A stretch of DNA of 64,000 bases from Leptospira sp. 96542 (lineage in GTDB: Bacteria; Spirochaetota; Leptospiria; Leptospirales; Leptospiraceae), in the NCBI GenBank assembly GCA_029310945.1, contig JARJFC010000001.1, positions 152,001 to 216,000 on the forward strand, given 5' to 3'. Under the pieces are notes generated by a model, which saw nothing but the letters and a program-made list of their open reading frames with translations, was not told where the DNA came from and did no database searches. Positions 19,055 through 29,445 of the stretch are shown piece by piece; position 1 is the stretch's first letter; each line of letters begins with the position of its first letter. A program made the translations under genes and the position numbers.

Positions 19055-20077
19055 ATGAATTTAGGTTTATTTGGCAGAATCGTAATTCTCATTTTAAGTT
19101 TGTTTGTTTTTTCGGAATCCTGTAAAGCAGGATGGATTCGTGAAAAAATCAAAAATCGATTTATCAAAAAAATGGAAGAAAAACCCGCACCGATTGCGTC
19201 TACCGATCTTTTTACCCGACTAAAAACCCCAGGTGATTATGTTTTTTCGTTCTCATATAAAAACGAATTACGATATTACAAAATACATATTCCTAAATCA
19301 TACAATCCGAATGTTCCAACTTCACTACTTTTTGCTCTGCATGGCGGAGGTGGAGATATGGAAATTCAATCAAATGATGAACTGTACTTACAAATTACAA
19401 AATCAGAATCGTTAGGTCATATTGTTGTTTTTCCTAACGGATACAGCCCATTCAAATCTGGTAAAATCGCTACTTGGAATGCTGGTAATTGTTGTGCACA
19501 TGCTCGTGACAAAAACATTGATGATGTAGGTTATTTTAGACAACTTATCTTCCACATCACCAAACAAGTAAATGTTGATTCTTCGAAAATTTACCTTACT
19601 GGTATGTCAAACGGTGCTATGATGTCATACAGGCTTGCTTGTGAAATGTCTGAAGTTTTTTCTGGTATAACTGCAGTTGCTGGTACTGACAACACAATGG
19701 AATGTAATCCAAATCGACCCATAAATATTTTCCATATTCACGCAATGAACGACGAAAGAGTTCCTTTTTTTGGTGGTGAAGGAAAACCAGTAGGAAAGAA
19801 AACAAACGGAACAACGTTTGAATCGGTGCCAAATACAATCTTAAAATGGGTTAAATTCAATCAATGTTCCACTGTTCCCAATCGTATTTTATCCAAAACG
19901 GGTGCATATTGTGATGAATATAGTCAATGTAAAAATGGTGTGAAGGTAAAACTTTGCGTGACAGAATCCGGAGGACATTCATGGCCAGGAGGAAAGAACC
20001 CTCGCAAATTAACTTGGAAAGAATCTCCAACCACCGTCATAAATGCCAACGACTTGATGTGGGAGTTTTTTAAATGA
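19055..20077 (+). CDS. Polyhydroxybutyrate-depolymerase/feruloyl-esterase-like lipoprotein
   Basis: Alpha/beta-hydrolase of the LpqC/PHB-depolymerase group. The oxyanion region is ALHGGGGD, the nucleophile GMSNGA, the acid probably NDERVPF, and the histidine GGHSWPGG. A frame is open from TTG 18983; the ATG at 19055 is preferred because GAGGGAAAAG precedes it and the hydrophobic signal then begins a few residues in. SESC forms a relaxed spirochaetal lipobox, so the enzyme is probably membrane-anchored outside the cytoplasm. Ester hydrolysis is likely; the actual substrate is unknown. Confidence 0.8.
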   Translation: MNLGLFGRIVILILSLFVFSESCKAGWIREKIKNRFIKKMEEKPAPIASTDLFTRLKTPGDYVFSFSYKNELRYYKIHIPKSYNPNVPTSLLFALHGGGGDMEIQSNDELYLQITKSESLGHIVVFPNGYSPFKSGKIATWNAGNCCAHARDKNIDDVGYFRQLIFHITKQVNVDSSKIYLTGMSNGAMMSYRLACEMSEVFSGITAVAGTDNTMECNPNRPINIFHIHAMNDERVPFFGGEGKPVGKKTNGTTFESVPNTILKWVKFNQCSTVPNRILSKTGAYCDEYSQCKNGVKVKLCVTESGGHSWPGGKNPRKLTWKESPTTVINANDLMWEFFK

Positions 20078-20221
20078 AAGTCAATTTTAACGAATTTAGA
20101 TTATCGTCTCAGCAACCGAATATTTATTTGCAAATAATATTAGTGAGGTGACGAGCGTTCATTCTAATGAACGATGCTTACGATCTTTCACAATTGTTCG
20201 AAACAAAAATTAACAGAAGAT

Positions 20222-20557
20222 CTACGATATACTGCGCAATTGTTCTTGAAAACCTTTGTTTATATTGATTACTTTGCGCTTGGTTCTTAAAAATTGAATG
20301 GTTTCATCTGCATTTTTTTCGTTGGTTTTCATTAAATATGCAGTTACGATAGCAGCACTTCTGGCTACACCAGATAGGCAATGAACAAGGACTTTGCCTT
20401 TCTCTCTTCCTTTCTGTATAAACTCCAAACCATCCCGAGGAGGGAGAAAGGTTGAATAGCCAATGGATTCCAAATGTTCAGAAATGTTAGACAACTCTGC
20501 AATTTCGGAAGGATTGAACATTGGGCCTGCGCAATAAATTTTTTTGGAATCCGACAT
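20222..20557 (-). CDS. Chimeric ORF: deoxyribosyltransferase N-terminus joined to dual-specificity phosphatase C-terminus
   Basis: 111 residues with two halves from different families. Residues 1-46 (KIYCAGPMFNP...PPRDGLEF) look like the start of a nucleoside 2-deoxyribosyltransferase. Residues 47-111 look like the end of a dual-specificity phosphatase, with H59-C60-LSGVA-R66-S67 and the NKGFQEQL tail. The transferase lacks its catalytic glutamate region and the phosphatase lacks its general-acid loop, so neither activity is assured. It probably arose by an in-frame deletion between adjacent genes. The frame is intact with a plausible start and upstream AAGGAG (GGAGACGTAAGAAT), so a small protein may still be made. 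Confidence 0.65.
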   Translation of the reverse strand: MSDSKKIYCAGPMFNPSEIAELSNISEHLESIGYSTFLPPRDGLEFIQKGREKGKVLVHCLSGVARSAAIVTAYLMKTNEKNADETIQFLRTKRKVININKGFQEQLRSIS

Positions 20558-20720
20558 ATTCTTACGTCTCCTTGGAGAAAATCGCTATAAAGAGTTTACT
20601 CATAATTAGGCGATATGTTTTAATCACCTATGGATAGAAAACCTTATGGAACTGACAAGTATAAATGAGTTCTTAAGAAAATTTTAATACAGAATGAGCT
20701 GAAGCAAAACACATGCCTCC

Positions 20721-23279
20721 CTATCCGTCGAACCTTACATTTCTCTTACGTTCGATCAACCATTCGTATAATGTTTGTTCTATTTCTCGTTTTTGATACG
20801 GCTTCGGTAAAAATGCTGACATACCAGCCTGAAAACACTTTTCCTTATCTTCTTGGAAAACATCGGCAGTTACCGCAATAATCACTGGCTTCGGATCGAT
20901 CGTTTGATCGTCCAAAATTCTTTGAGATGCAGTTATACCATCCAAATTTGGCATATTGATATCCATAAAGATCAACTGAAATTGGTTAGATTTTGTTTTT
21001 TCTACTGCCTCCAAACCATCATGCGCTACTTCATGTTTGACGTTCAATTTTTTTAAAAAACTAGAAATTAAAAACAAATTGGTAGGATCATCCTCAACAA
21101 CAAGCACATTTGTGTTAGCTGGTAGATTCGACAAATTGATAGAATCATCGGAATGCAACACTCTCGAAGCGGAATTAGGCTTTAATTTTACTTCAAATAT
21201 AAAAATTGAACCTTTTTGTCTATTAGTTTTGACTTGTATTTCACCACCCATGGCTTCTGCTAATTTTTTTGAAATTGCGAGACCAAGCCCCGTACCTCCA
21301 TATTTACGTGAAATGCTTGAATCCACCTGAGTGAAACGCTGGAATAATGATTGAATTTTTTCTTCTGGGATTCCAATTCCCGTATCAGACACGGAGACCG
21401 AGTATAAAATTCTTTTGTCATTATCCATTTTCCTAGAAGACAAAATGACTTTGATTTCACCAGAGTCAGTAAATTTTACCGCATTCGAAATAAGGTTAAA
21501 TAAAATTTGTTTAATTCGATTTTCATCCCCGTTCGCAAAATATTGAAAATCGGGATCAAATACAATATCGAAACTCACATTCTTTTTCTCTGCCTGATGT
21601 TTGTAAATTCCTTCTACAAGCTCTAACAAAACCCTCCAAGAAAAATCAGACTCCAATAATTCAATCTTACCTGCTTCTAATTTAGAATAATCTAATATAT
21701 CATTTAATATCGTTAAGAGTGACAAGCCACTGTCTTGGATCATTTTCACATATTGGATCTGATCTTTAGAGAGATTTGTTAATTTTAATAATTCAGAAAT
21801 GCCCAATATACCATTCATCGGAGTACGAATCTCATGACTCATCGTAGCTAAGAATTGAGATTTTGCTATATTGGCAGTTTCGGCTAACTCTTTTGCGTTT
21901 TCATATTCTTGCGTTCGTAATTTAACTTGCAGTTCTAATTCATATTTCTGGTATTCTTTTAAATTCATAAGCTCTAAATGAGCTCGTTCTTTCTCATCAA
22001 TTGTCTCACTCAATTGGTGAACCAATTTTTCTTCCTCATTCAAAGTCTTTGTTATCTTTTTAGAAAGAATGATTGCTTGAATGAAAATATAGAACAAAAC
22101 ACCTATATGAGATAAATAACCTGTTTGTAAATAGCCGAGAGTAAAAAGTATATCATTTAAGAGGGTAATGGCAGTAACCGAATAGGCAATCAGCATGAGC
22201 CCTGCCCCTTCTCTTTTGTTATACAAAGCTCTTACAAACAAAGGAATATACAACAAAATGATGACGATAAAAAAGCCGAACAAATAGTTTGCAAAATGTG
22301 TAAATTGTGTAACTGGAAAAAATAAGGTAAACAAAAATGAAAAGAGCACTAATCGTAAAAAATTTGTAAATATTTTCGGAATATCATTCGGGAATAGAGA
22401 ATCATATAAACTAACAAGAGATATTGCTAATAGGAATACTACAGCGAATAAAAAACGTATATAAGTATCAAATTGTAAACCTGGAAATAAATAGTAAAAT
22501 GTATGTGTTTCAAAATTAAGCTGCCGAAGACCCATAAAAATACAAAACAAAGAGAAATATAAATATTCTTTTGATCTAAGACGTGAAAAATACATTATCA
22601 AATGATAAAGGCCGATGAAAATAACGGCAGAACAAGATGCAATATCTCGCATAACTAAATTTATATAATTTCTTTCAACCAATTCCCATTTCCCAAAATA
22701 CAAAGGTTCCCAAAAACCATGATTCTCATGATTAAAATTGGATACCCAAATGATTATTTCTGTCTTTTCTGGGAGGTAACCAATTTTGGTTGTGCCAGGC
22801 TTTAAGCCAGGTTCCATGGTTGCAAATGAATCGCCCGTTTTTCCAACCTTCACTAAAGACTTTTTATTGATAAAAATTTCAAATGCAGACATAATTTCTG
22901 TCCAAAAAATTCCATATTGAATTGAAGGATTATTTGGGAGATTTAATTTCAATCGATATGTAGCTTTTCCGTAGATAGGAAGATTTTTACCACCGATGGA
23001 ATAAAATTTCCAAAAATTCGGTACGGCAAAATACCCATTACATTTTTCTGCCCATACTGTTTCATTCGCATCAGGTGGTATCAATTCATCCCAACAAAAC
23101 TCCCAATCACCCTTTAAATTGACAAGTCCCCCATCAGGATCCCAATCAGTTAATTGAAAATTTCCAAAATTTGCTTTTGAATCTACATTTGTTTCTATCT
23201 TGCAAAAATTACTCGTAAATAAAACGAAACAAACAATAAAAACGAAGTGTAACTTGTAAGGTAGACGAGAGATTAACAT
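20721..23279 (-). CDS. Hybrid sensor histidine kinase with 7TMR-DISM input
   Basis: 852 residues. The N-terminus has a signal with a cysteine (TSNFC) and a jelly-roll-like extracellular domain (about 40-200) of the DISM type. Seven membrane helices follow (about 210-410), then a coiled coil, HisKA with the phospho-histidine near 482 in [11 protein letters not shown], HATPase_c ([15 protein letters not shown]), and a C-terminal receiver with the aspartate in [11 protein letters not shown]. It should sense an extracellular ligand, perhaps carbohydrate, and relay phosphate internally. No partner regulator is adjacent. Architecture is common in Leptospira. Confidence 0.9.
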   Translation of the reverse strand: MLISRLPYKLHFVFIVCFVLFTSNFCKIETNVDSKANFGNFQLTDWDPDGGLVNLKGDWEFCWDELIPPDANETVWAEKCNGYFAVPNFWKFYSIGGKNLPIYGKATYRLKLNLPNNPSIQYGIFWTEIMSAFEIFINKKSLVKVGKTGDSFATMEPGLKPGTTKIGYLPEKTEIIIWVSNFNHENHGFWEPLYFGKWELVERNYINLVMRDIASCSAVIFIGLYHLIMYFSRLRSKEYLYFSLFCIFMGLRQLNFETHTFYYLFPGLQFDTYIRFLFAVVFLLAISLVSLYDSLFPNDIPKIFTNFLRLVLFSFLFTLFFPVTQFTHFANYLFGFFIVIILLYIPLFVRALYNKREGAGLMLIAYSVTAITLLNDILFTLGYLQTGYLSHIGVLFYIFIQAIILSKKITKTLNEEEKLVHQLSETIDEKERAHLELMNLKEYQKYELELQVKLRTQEYENAKELAETANIAKSQFLATMSHEIRTPMNGILGISELLKLTNLSKDQIQYVKMIQDSGLSLLTILNDILDYSKLEAGKIELLESDFSWRVLLELVEGIYKHQAEKKNVSFDIVFDPDFQYFANGDENRIKQILFNLISNAVKFTDSGEIKVILSSRKMDNDKRILYSVSVSDTGIGIPEEKIQSLFQRFTQVDSSISRKYGGTGLGLAISKKLAEAMGGEIQVKTNRQKGSIFIFEVKLKPNSASRVLHSDDSINLSNLPANTNVLVVEDDPTNLFLISSFLKKLNVKHEVAHDGLEAVEKTKSNQFQLIFMDINMPNLDGITASQRILDDQTIDPKPVIIAVTADVFQEDKEKCFQAGMSAFLPKPYQKREIEQTLYEWLIERKRNVRFDG

Positions 23280-23439
23280 ATGAACCCTGAAGGGAAAACC
23301 CTTTCAAAATGAAATGAATTTATGATTTCGCTTTTGACTCCATCTTAATGATTTGGGTCCAAAGGCAATCGATTTATAAGCTTCGGTTTGGTAAAAATTG
23401 GATATGGGCAGATTGTCCACCTTTACCAATTTTTATCTG

Positions 23440-24081
23440 TTAGTTTTTAGGAATTTTATTTAAACCATCCACAACTGAATACTCAAACCCTTGCAAAAAC
23501 ATTGAAGATAATAGACTGGATTCATCTAACACATGTCCCTCAAATCTTTCGAAAAGAAATGGAACAAAAATATAAAATGGACTAATGAAACGTTTCCCTT
23601 CCATTATTGAATTTCCTTCAGCAACCAATTCTGATTTATGAAAGAATTTCACTGATACATTCATCTTAACATTCTGATGACACGGTATTAAACAATAACT
23701 AAGTAAAGGAAAAATTGCGATTGCGTTATGAAACGGAATAAACTTTGTTATATGAGAAGATGTAACCAAAATATTATCCTCTGTGGAAATCATATTTATA
23801 TCAAAATTTTTATCATGAATATTATAAATTCCGACTATCTTCCAACCAAGACGTTTTTCTAGGATTTGTGTAGTTTTTTCATTCATTTTCGTAATATATT
23901 CATCTGAAGCACCAAATAAGTTTTTTTGTTCTGCCTTCATATATATTTCATTGTCATTCAATATGCTTATATTTTGAAAATTTCGTTGAGTTGATTTTAC
24001 GACAATTTTAGATTGCGGATTGGATTCGATTTTCGCAAAACAGGAATAGAAAAAAACAGAAATTAGGATTGTATATTTCAT
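23440..24081 (-). CDS. Lipoprotein of unknown function
   Basis: 213 residues. The N-terminus MKYTILISVFFYSC followed by FAKIE is a short signal with lipobox cysteine. No domain recognised. The middle holds a possible short hydrophobic patch (IAIFPLLSYCLIPC). Its ATG overlaps the stop of the upstream lipoprotein gene (ATGA), so the two are co-translated. Function not predicted. Confidence 0.65.
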   Translation of the reverse strand: MKYTILISVFFYSCFAKIESNPQSKIVVKSTQRNFQNISILNDNEIYMKAEQKNLFGASDEYITKMNEKTTQILEKRLGWKIVGIYNIHDKNFDINMISTEDNILVTSSHITKFIPFHNAIAIFPLLSYCLIPCHQNVKMNVSVKFFHKSELVAEGNSIMEGKRFISPFYIFVPFLFERFEGHVLDESSLLSSMFLQGFEYSVVDGLNKIPKN

Positions 24082-24521
24082 TGACTTTCCAAAAATTCGT
24101 CAACACAAGGCAATAGAATGTTAGTTCTTTCTTCCTCGGAGGTAGGCCCAAGAACACCACCTTTTGATCTAAGCTTTGGTTTCGTATAATCAGCATAGTC
24201 AACTATGAAAATCATATCGTATAATTCAAATCCGTTATTCGGTAATTGTTTTACTACAAACGAACAAGAGATAAATGATCCGACACCAATGGTTTCTTTG
24301 CGATAATAAGTTACGACAAAATCATTTTCATTTGCAGTTCGAAAGACCATCCTATGTTGTAGATGGTTTTTCTTTTTTTGGATCCAGGAGGTGAGGTTTA
24401 GGCCATTAGGCAAAGAAATGGATCCACGTGGATGTCTCCTCTCCTCTATGGGGATCAAACTACTGCATTCAAAGATGCTAATACTCAAAAAAATGATAAT
24501 TAAAATACGTTGGGCTATCAT
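24078..24521 (-). CDS. Lipoprotein of unknown function
   Basis: 147 residues; the signal peptide ends at FECSS, a spirochaetal lipobox. The rest is a soluble domain with alternating hydrophobic residues (FVVTYYRKETIGVGSFISC) that looks beta-rich. No family recognised. It is the first gene of a two-gene unit with the 23440-24081 lipoprotein and overlaps it by 4 bp. Confidence 0.65.
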   Translation of the reverse strand: MIAQRILIIIFLSISIFECSSLIPIEERRHPRGSISLPNGLNLTSWIQKKKNHLQHRMVFRTANENDFVVTYYRKETIGVGSFISCSFVVKQLPNNGFELYDMIFIVDYADYTKPKLRSKGGVLGPTSEEERTNILLPCVDEFLESQ

Positions 24522-24583
24522 CCTTTGGAATCATAATCGCAACCTCCCAAAGAATCAATAGGTGATACCCTCATTTGCGGGAA

Positions 24584-26929
24584 TCACTCATTCAGACTTG
24601 TTACGGTAAAACCTCCACAACTTTTTTTATGAGCAATGGTAAACTCCCCACCCACATAAAACCTTCCATTTTTATACAGCGAACTGAACACAGTGGAGTT
24701 GATGTTCGAATTCCATGGAGATAAAGTTTTGGTATTGATATCATAATATACAAACGAATACCGATTAGGTTCTCCATTCACCTCATCGAATGAACCACCA
24801 AGTACCAGTTTCCCATCGGGAGAAACATTGAGTGTGTACACAAAGTTATTCGTTTTAACCGGTGAAGGTGTAACGTATTTTTGCTCGGTAGTATCATAAA
24901 TAGCAAACCTAGAAAATTCTACATCTCCGCCAATGTTCGAAAATTGCCCACCCAAAAAGATTTGATTTCCAAAAGTAGATTGTGCATACACTCCACTATT
25001 TGGGAAAACTATTGTCGAAGGAACACCTCGCTTGTTTCCGTTCATTTTGTCCACAGCATGGTAATTTGTGGTGGTTCCATCTCCATTCATTCCTGAATAC
25101 AAACCTCCAACAAATAATAAATCTTTTATCGGGAGTAGGCTCTCTCCAGTGCCTGCCAAGTTTGGATTCCAATCGGACACATTCAAATCTGACAATCGAA
25201 TGGCCATAGCTCCCATACGGCTAGACCCTCCAAAGCTTGTAACATCGGAGGTTCCGATATACAATTGTGATTCATCTTTTGCAAATGCTCGAATCTCAGG
25301 TGTGCCCGCACCTACAACCGAAATAGATTTTGGATTCACTTGGTATGATGGAAGGTCGAGTATTGCAAATGCTGTTCTTGGTATACCACCAATGTTGGTA
25401 AAAGATCCACCTACAAATAAATAATTCTCATGAACATAGAGCGCCTTTACCAAAAAATCGATATTAGGTGATTCAAATGGGTAACCAGTCAATTCATCAA
25501 ATACAGCAAAATTTCGCCTAGGTTTTATGTTTACTGTTGTTCGCATCGTGGTCATAAAGAGAGTTCCATTGCCTGCAGAAGTAAAACTAGCACCAGGGTT
25601 TCCAATTCCAGAATCAAAAGATGGATCAAAAGCAGTTACAGTTTGGTCAATTAGAGAAACTGCAGCCGCATAGCGCCGCGGAACACCTTTGACAGAAGTA
25701 AACTCGCCACTCAAATACATAATTTGGTCTATGATCTCAATCGATGTAACAGGATTAGCGATCGCATAATTATTGATTTTCGTAATACCTACAGAACTAT
25801 CCACACCCACTAGATTACTTCCAGGAATGCCTCCATTGATCAAAGAGAAGCTTCCTCCTAAATAAACGGTATCCTGAAACTGAGCCACTCGATTGATTTG
25901 GTTATTGGGAAGTGGGTTCCAGGTTGTTTGGGATCCATCTAAAAAATAGGAACTAGCACTATTGTAGGGAGCCCCACCTGAGCCGACAACATACAAAACT
26001 GGAGTTCCGTTGGCATCCGTGCCGAGTTCCAAATCCGCCGCATAACTTCCACCAGGCAACTGTGCGGGAAAAGATCCATCATTGCCTCCCGTTGAAAGAT
26101 CCAACCTAGCTAATCCTGTTTTTGCAGCGCCACCGATATTTGTGAAATCACCGCCCACGTAAAGATGGTTCCCGTCCGTAACTATATCATGTACTATGTT
26201 ATTTGTACTAGAAGAATTAAAATTTAGATCCAGATCTCCCGTAAAACGATTGAGGGCGACGAGATGATTGTATGATGCACTTCCCCAACCGACAAAGTTA
26301 CCTCCCACATAAAGCCTTTCTCCAACTAAAAGAAGGCAATACACCGTACGACTAAAATCCTCTGGCACTTTGAAATTTCGATCTAATTGACAACCAGACA
26401 GTATATGAACGGGTCCCGAAACTTCGATTCCTTGTACTGAAAAAATTTCTCCACCTAAGTAGAATCCACCAGCGCCATCGGAGATTGCAACATTTGTCAC
26501 CCCCACTACTTTTAGATAGGGGCAAACTCTGTGCGAAACCAAAGTTCCAAATTGGGAATCCAAATACACAGCCCCGCCAGTGGAGGGACCAGCATACAAA
26601 AAGTCACCACCTATGATGATTTGGTTTTGGTAATTGGCAATTGAGTAGACTGTGGCTCCTGGGGATCCACCTGATGGCATAAAAACTCCCCATAGTTCTT
26701 CAAATGCAAAAGAAGGTAAACAGGAGGGACTACGATCACCACTAACAAAACGAATGAGTGTTGAATACCAAAAAGCATCCGATTTCACATCACACATGTT
26801 AGTAAGATTCGCAGGTTTACAATCACCCGATAGAAACAAAATGAGTGAAAGGACAAATATTATTTTTCGCATCTTCATATGCAGATGATGATAAATTAGT
26901 TTCTGAGTATTGTCCATCCACCCCGTCAA
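24584..26929 (-). CDS. Exported beta-propeller protein with delta-60-type repeats
   Basis: About 781 residues as the longest frame (TTG start); an ATG at residue 18 or 20 (MKMRKIIF) is more likely, as it puts the signal peptide at the N-terminus. SGDC could be a lipobox. The body consists of many repeats of about 45-60 residues with the pattern LYVGGxFTNIGG...LARLDLSTG..D, typical of delta-60/Kelch-like propeller repeats. Such proteins are usually surface or periplasmic binding scaffolds. No enzyme motif seen. Confidence 0.75.
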   Translation of the reverse strand: MTGWMDNTQKLIYHHLHMKMRKIIFVLSLILFLSGDCKPANLTNMCDVKSDAFWYSTLIRFVSGDRSPSCLPSFAFEELWGVFMPSGGSPGATVYSIANYQNQIIIGGDFLYAGPSTGGAVYLDSQFGTLVSHRVCPYLKVVGVTNVAISDGAGGFYLGGEIFSVQGIEVSGPVHILSGCQLDRNFKVPEDFSRTVYCLLLVGERLYVGGNFVGWGSASYNHLVALNRFTGDLDLNFNSSSTNNIVHDIVTDGNHLYVGGDFTNIGGAAKTGLARLDLSTGGNDGSFPAQLPGGSYAADLELGTDANGTPVLYVVGSGGAPYNSASSYFLDGSQTTWNPLPNNQINRVAQFQDTVYLGGSFSLINGGIPGSNLVGVDSSVGITKINNYAIANPVTSIEIIDQIMYLSGEFTSVKGVPRRYAAAVSLIDQTVTAFDPSFDSGIGNPGASFTSAGNGTLFMTTMRTTVNIKPRRNFAVFDELTGYPFESPNIDFLVKALYVHENYLFVGGSFTNIGGIPRTAFAILDLPSYQVNPKSISVVGAGTPEIRAFAKDESQLYIGTSDVTSFGGSSRMGAMAIRLSDLNVSDWNPNLAGTGESLLPIKDLLFVGGLYSGMNGDGTTTNYHAVDKMNGNKRGVPSTIVFPNSGVYAQSTFGNQIFLGGQFSNIGGDVEFSRFAIYDTTEQKYVTPSPVKTNNFVYTLNVSPDGKLVLGGSFDEVNGEPNRYSFVYYDINTKTLSPWNSNINSTVFSSLYKNGRFYVGGEFTIAHKKSCGGFTVTSLNE

Positions 26930-27004
26930 TTTTTTTTAAAAACCGAACCGGAATTTTCTATCTACAGGCAAAATCCCTAATTTTTGTGGTTTTTAAAACA
27001 ATGG

Positions 27005-27397
27005 TTAGAAATTTTCTTTCGTCTGGACTCCCGCCCAAAGGCAAACCAATCCCAAGCCAATTTCCATAACCATCGCGGTAACCAAAGATGGCGCAGGCAT
27101 CCCATCAAAAGCAATGCTTACAATACGGGCAAATCCATACCCAAGTAGGAAAACTGCTGTGCTGCCCAAAGCCATAGTGCGAATTTTTGAACGAACTAAA
27201 CTGAAACATAGTAGCAAACCAAAAGCTAACAGTGCACCCCCAGGCGCTTTTATTTCGCTAAGGAGATTGGGATCCGTTCCTAATTCCACCTGATTAGTTT
27301 CAAACAAAACTCTAGGGTTTAAAATGATCAAAAACCCAAGAAAAACTAACAAAATACCTGTTATACTAATATTCAAAAGTATCAATATATTTTTCAT
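27005..27397 (-). CDS. Four-helix membrane protein, DUF4345-like
   Basis: 130 residues with four predicted membrane helices. The block KAPGGALLAFGLLL and the late YGFARIVSIAFDGMP match the conserved features of DUF4345 as I recall it. Function unknown. It starts 8 bp after the NAD(P)-binding oxidoreductase gene, so the two are probably one operon. Confidence 0.65.
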   Translation of the reverse strand: MKNILILLNISITGILLVFLGFLIILNPRVLFETNQVELGTDPNLLSEIKAPGGALLAFGLLLCFSLVRSKIRTMALGSTAVFLLGYGFARIVSIAFDGMPAPSLVTAMVMEIGLGLVCLWAGVQTKENF

Positions 27398-27405
27398 ATT
27401 TTAAT

Positions 27406-28053
27406 TCAACCTGCGTACGAAATCCAAGCTGCTTCATGCAAATAAACGTTCGATTCCAATTGACGCACTATAAAGTCTGCCAAATCTTCTCTCGAAATTG
27501 TTAGAGATATTTTTTGAGTTGAGGAATTCGCTTCACGTCCGTGCAAATATTCTGTTCCGGTTGAACCTTCAATAAAATGTCCAGGCCTTATGATTACCCA
27601 ATCCAATCCACTATTTTTTAGAATTGTTTCTTGCCCGCTATGGTCATGAAACATACGATCCATAAGCAAAGGCCCTAGTATAAAACGATAGTGCCATGGC
27701 AAATATTTGCGAGATGTTCCCGCACCAAAAGCAGAAAGGCAGATGATTCGTTTCACTCCAGCTTCCTTCATAGCATTTACGATTACTTCCGTTCCCCGAG
27801 TGCGGAGCGATTTTTTATCGCGTAGTGATGAGCCAAGTAAACAAATAATAATGTCTTGTCCCTGGATTGCCTCAGCAACTGCAACGGGATTTGTCACATC
27901 ACCTTTGATCACCCGAATATTCGGTTCCAACTTAGAAATACGATCAGAACTTCGACTAATTACAGTTAATTTGTTATTTTTTTCTTTTAATTGAGATAAC
28001 AAAACTAAACCGACGCTCCCAGTTGCACCGAAAATGGCAATATTTTCACCCAT
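27406..28053 (-). CDS. NAD(P)-binding NmrA/SDR-like oxidoreductase
   Basis: 215-residue atypical short-chain-dehydrogenase protein. The nucleotide loop FGATGSVG is at residues 9-16, then a basic RSSD patch suggesting NADP(H), the DVTNPVAVAEAIQG block, and VIIRPGHFIEG. There is no clear catalytic YxxxK, as usual for the NmrA-like group. Related proteins act as anti-stress flavin or quinone reductases or as redox sensors. First gene of a pair with the DUF4345 gene. Confidence 0.75.
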   Translation of the reverse strand: MGENIAIFGATGSVGLVLLSQLKEKNNKLTVISRSSDRISKLEPNIRVIKGDVTNPVAVAEAIQGQDIIICLLGSSLRDKKSLRTRGTEVIVNAMKEAGVKRIICLSAFGAGTSRKYLPWHYRFILGPLLMDRMFHDHSGQETILKNSGLDWVIIRPGHFIEGSTGTEYLHGREANSSTQKISLTISREDLADFIVRQLESNVYLHEAAWISYAG

Positions 28054-28221
28054 AGCTTAATTCTTCCCTTGTTTTAAGATTTACTTTCTTTAAATCACTC
28101 AAACTTACACCAAACAAAAGCTATGTTAATTTTTTACTTTTGTCTCGCTCATAAGTTGAGTGTTCTATGTGAATAGGATATCAGCCTTTTGGTGAAAAAA
28201 ATTGGATAAACCCGACAGATT

Positions 28222-29007
28222 TTACTTTTTTTCGCGAAATGAAAACGGCTTTTGTTTCGTGAAATTTTTGAAATGTCGAATAAAATGAGACTGATCGAAA
28301 TAACCAGTTTCATAAGCAATGTCTGTTAATTGTGTTTTTTTTGAATTCTTCATTTTAGATAAACCAGATTGAAAGCGAATGATATTCGTGAATTGTTTTG
28401 GGGTGAGACCGACATAATTTTCAAATCGTCTTTGCAATGTTCGCTCCGATATTCCGAATAACTTTGTTAGGTCTTTGATTTCGTAATTTCCTTGGTGTGA
28501 AACCAAAAGGTCAATGCATTGATGTAAGATTGGGTCTGGTTTGAAGTTCGCTAAACGTTTAACAATTAAATCCACCAAACTGTTAATGGTCTCAGGGATA
28601 TCGCATGAATTCTCAATTGAATCCAAAGTTTGTAAAATGCCCCACTCTTCGCGGGGAATGCTCCAGCAAGAATTTGTCAATTCATGGATCGGGATACCAA
28701 AAGCAGACCCGATGACGGAAGGGAATAATTGCAACATGAACATACGGAAGGGAGCTTCAAACTGAATTGTGATAGGTTCAATCGTTTGGCCATAGATGAA
28801 CAGAGGCTCCATCACCTTCGATTCGATTCCCGCAAACACGGTGACTTTTGCCTCAGACTGAAAATAAATGAGCCCAGGAAATCCATCCGCAAAGAAAGGT
28901 AAGCGATTGGTTTCTTTCTCCTGGGTTTCAAAACATACGATAGCGCGGATTAAATCTTTCTCAGCCAATCCCACTGGCCACTCTGAGATTTTCATACAAT
29001 TGCTCAC
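28222..29007 (-). CDS. AraC-family transcriptional regulator
   Basis: 261 residues: an N-terminal cupin-like effector domain with FQSEAKVTVFAG, and a C-terminal double HTH domain (about 165-258) with FGISERTLQRRFENYVGLTPKQF and GYFDQSHFIRHFK. The start is GTG 29007, 7-9 bp after AGAGAG; ATG 28995 is an alternative. Its 5' region runs straight into the 34-bp tandem repeat, which begins about 12 bp upstream, so its promoter must lie in or beyond the repeats. It may control the oxidoreductase/DUF4345 pair downstream, but that is only proximity. Confidence 0.88.
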   Translation of the reverse strand: MSNCMKISEWPVGLAEKDLIRAIVCFETQEKETNRLPFFADGFPGLIYFQSEAKVTVFAGIESKVMEPLFIYGQTIEPITIQFEAPFRMFMLQLFPSVIGSAFGIPIHELTNSCWSIPREEWGILQTLDSIENSCDIPETINSLVDLIVKRLANFKPDPILHQCIDLLVSHQGNYEIKDLTKLFGISERTLQRRFENYVGLTPKQFTNIIRFQSGLSKMKNSKKTQLTDIAYETGYFDQSHFIRHFKNFTKQKPFSFREKK

Positions 29008-29019
29008 GATTTACTCTCT

Positions 29020-29385
29020 GTTTACTTTTACATGCAAGCTATTTTGAAACCCAGTTTAATTTTACAGCCACGCGATTTTGAAACCCAGTTTACTTTTACA
29101 GCCACGCGATTTCGAAACCCAGTTTACTTTCACAGCCACGCGGTTCCGAAACCCAGTTTACTTTTACAGGCACGCAGTTCCGAAACCCAGTTTAATTTTA
29201 CATGCAAGCGATTTCGAAACCCAGTTTACTTTTACAGCCACGCGATTTCGAAACCCAGTTTACTTTCACAGCCACGCAGTTCCGAAACCCAGTTTAACTT
29301 TACAGGCACGCGGTTCCGAAACTCTGTTTACTTTTACATGCAAGCTATTTCGAAACCCAGTTTAATTTTACAACCACGCGAAATT
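29020..29385. repeat. 34-bp tandem repeat, about 10.5 copies
   Basis: Units start at 29030, 29064, 29098 and then every 34 bp to 29370, with no spacing change. Each unit is ACA(G/T)(C/G)CA(C/A)GC..., a central TTTCGAAA or TTCCGAAA, then CCCAGTTTA(C/A)TTTT. Variation is limited to a few positions, giving mixed unit types in irregular order. The repeat fills the spacer between the divergent AraC gene and the 104-residue gene. As 34 is not a multiple of 3, open frames running through it are an accident of a stop-free unit. Confidence 0.92.
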
Positions 29386-29445
29386 TCCCACCAATTTCCT
29401 CATTTTGTCCCACCTCTCCCTTATACTGTAAAAAAGAGGGAACAA

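Noticed and set aside
29020..29385. CRISPR array
   Set aside because: Units follow one another directly with no unique spacers and no cas genes are in view.
29032..29445. Open frames through the 34-bp repeat (also 29078-29365)
   Set aside because: They are a stop-free tandem repeat read in shifting frames; the real gene starts at 29446 after a GAGGG site.
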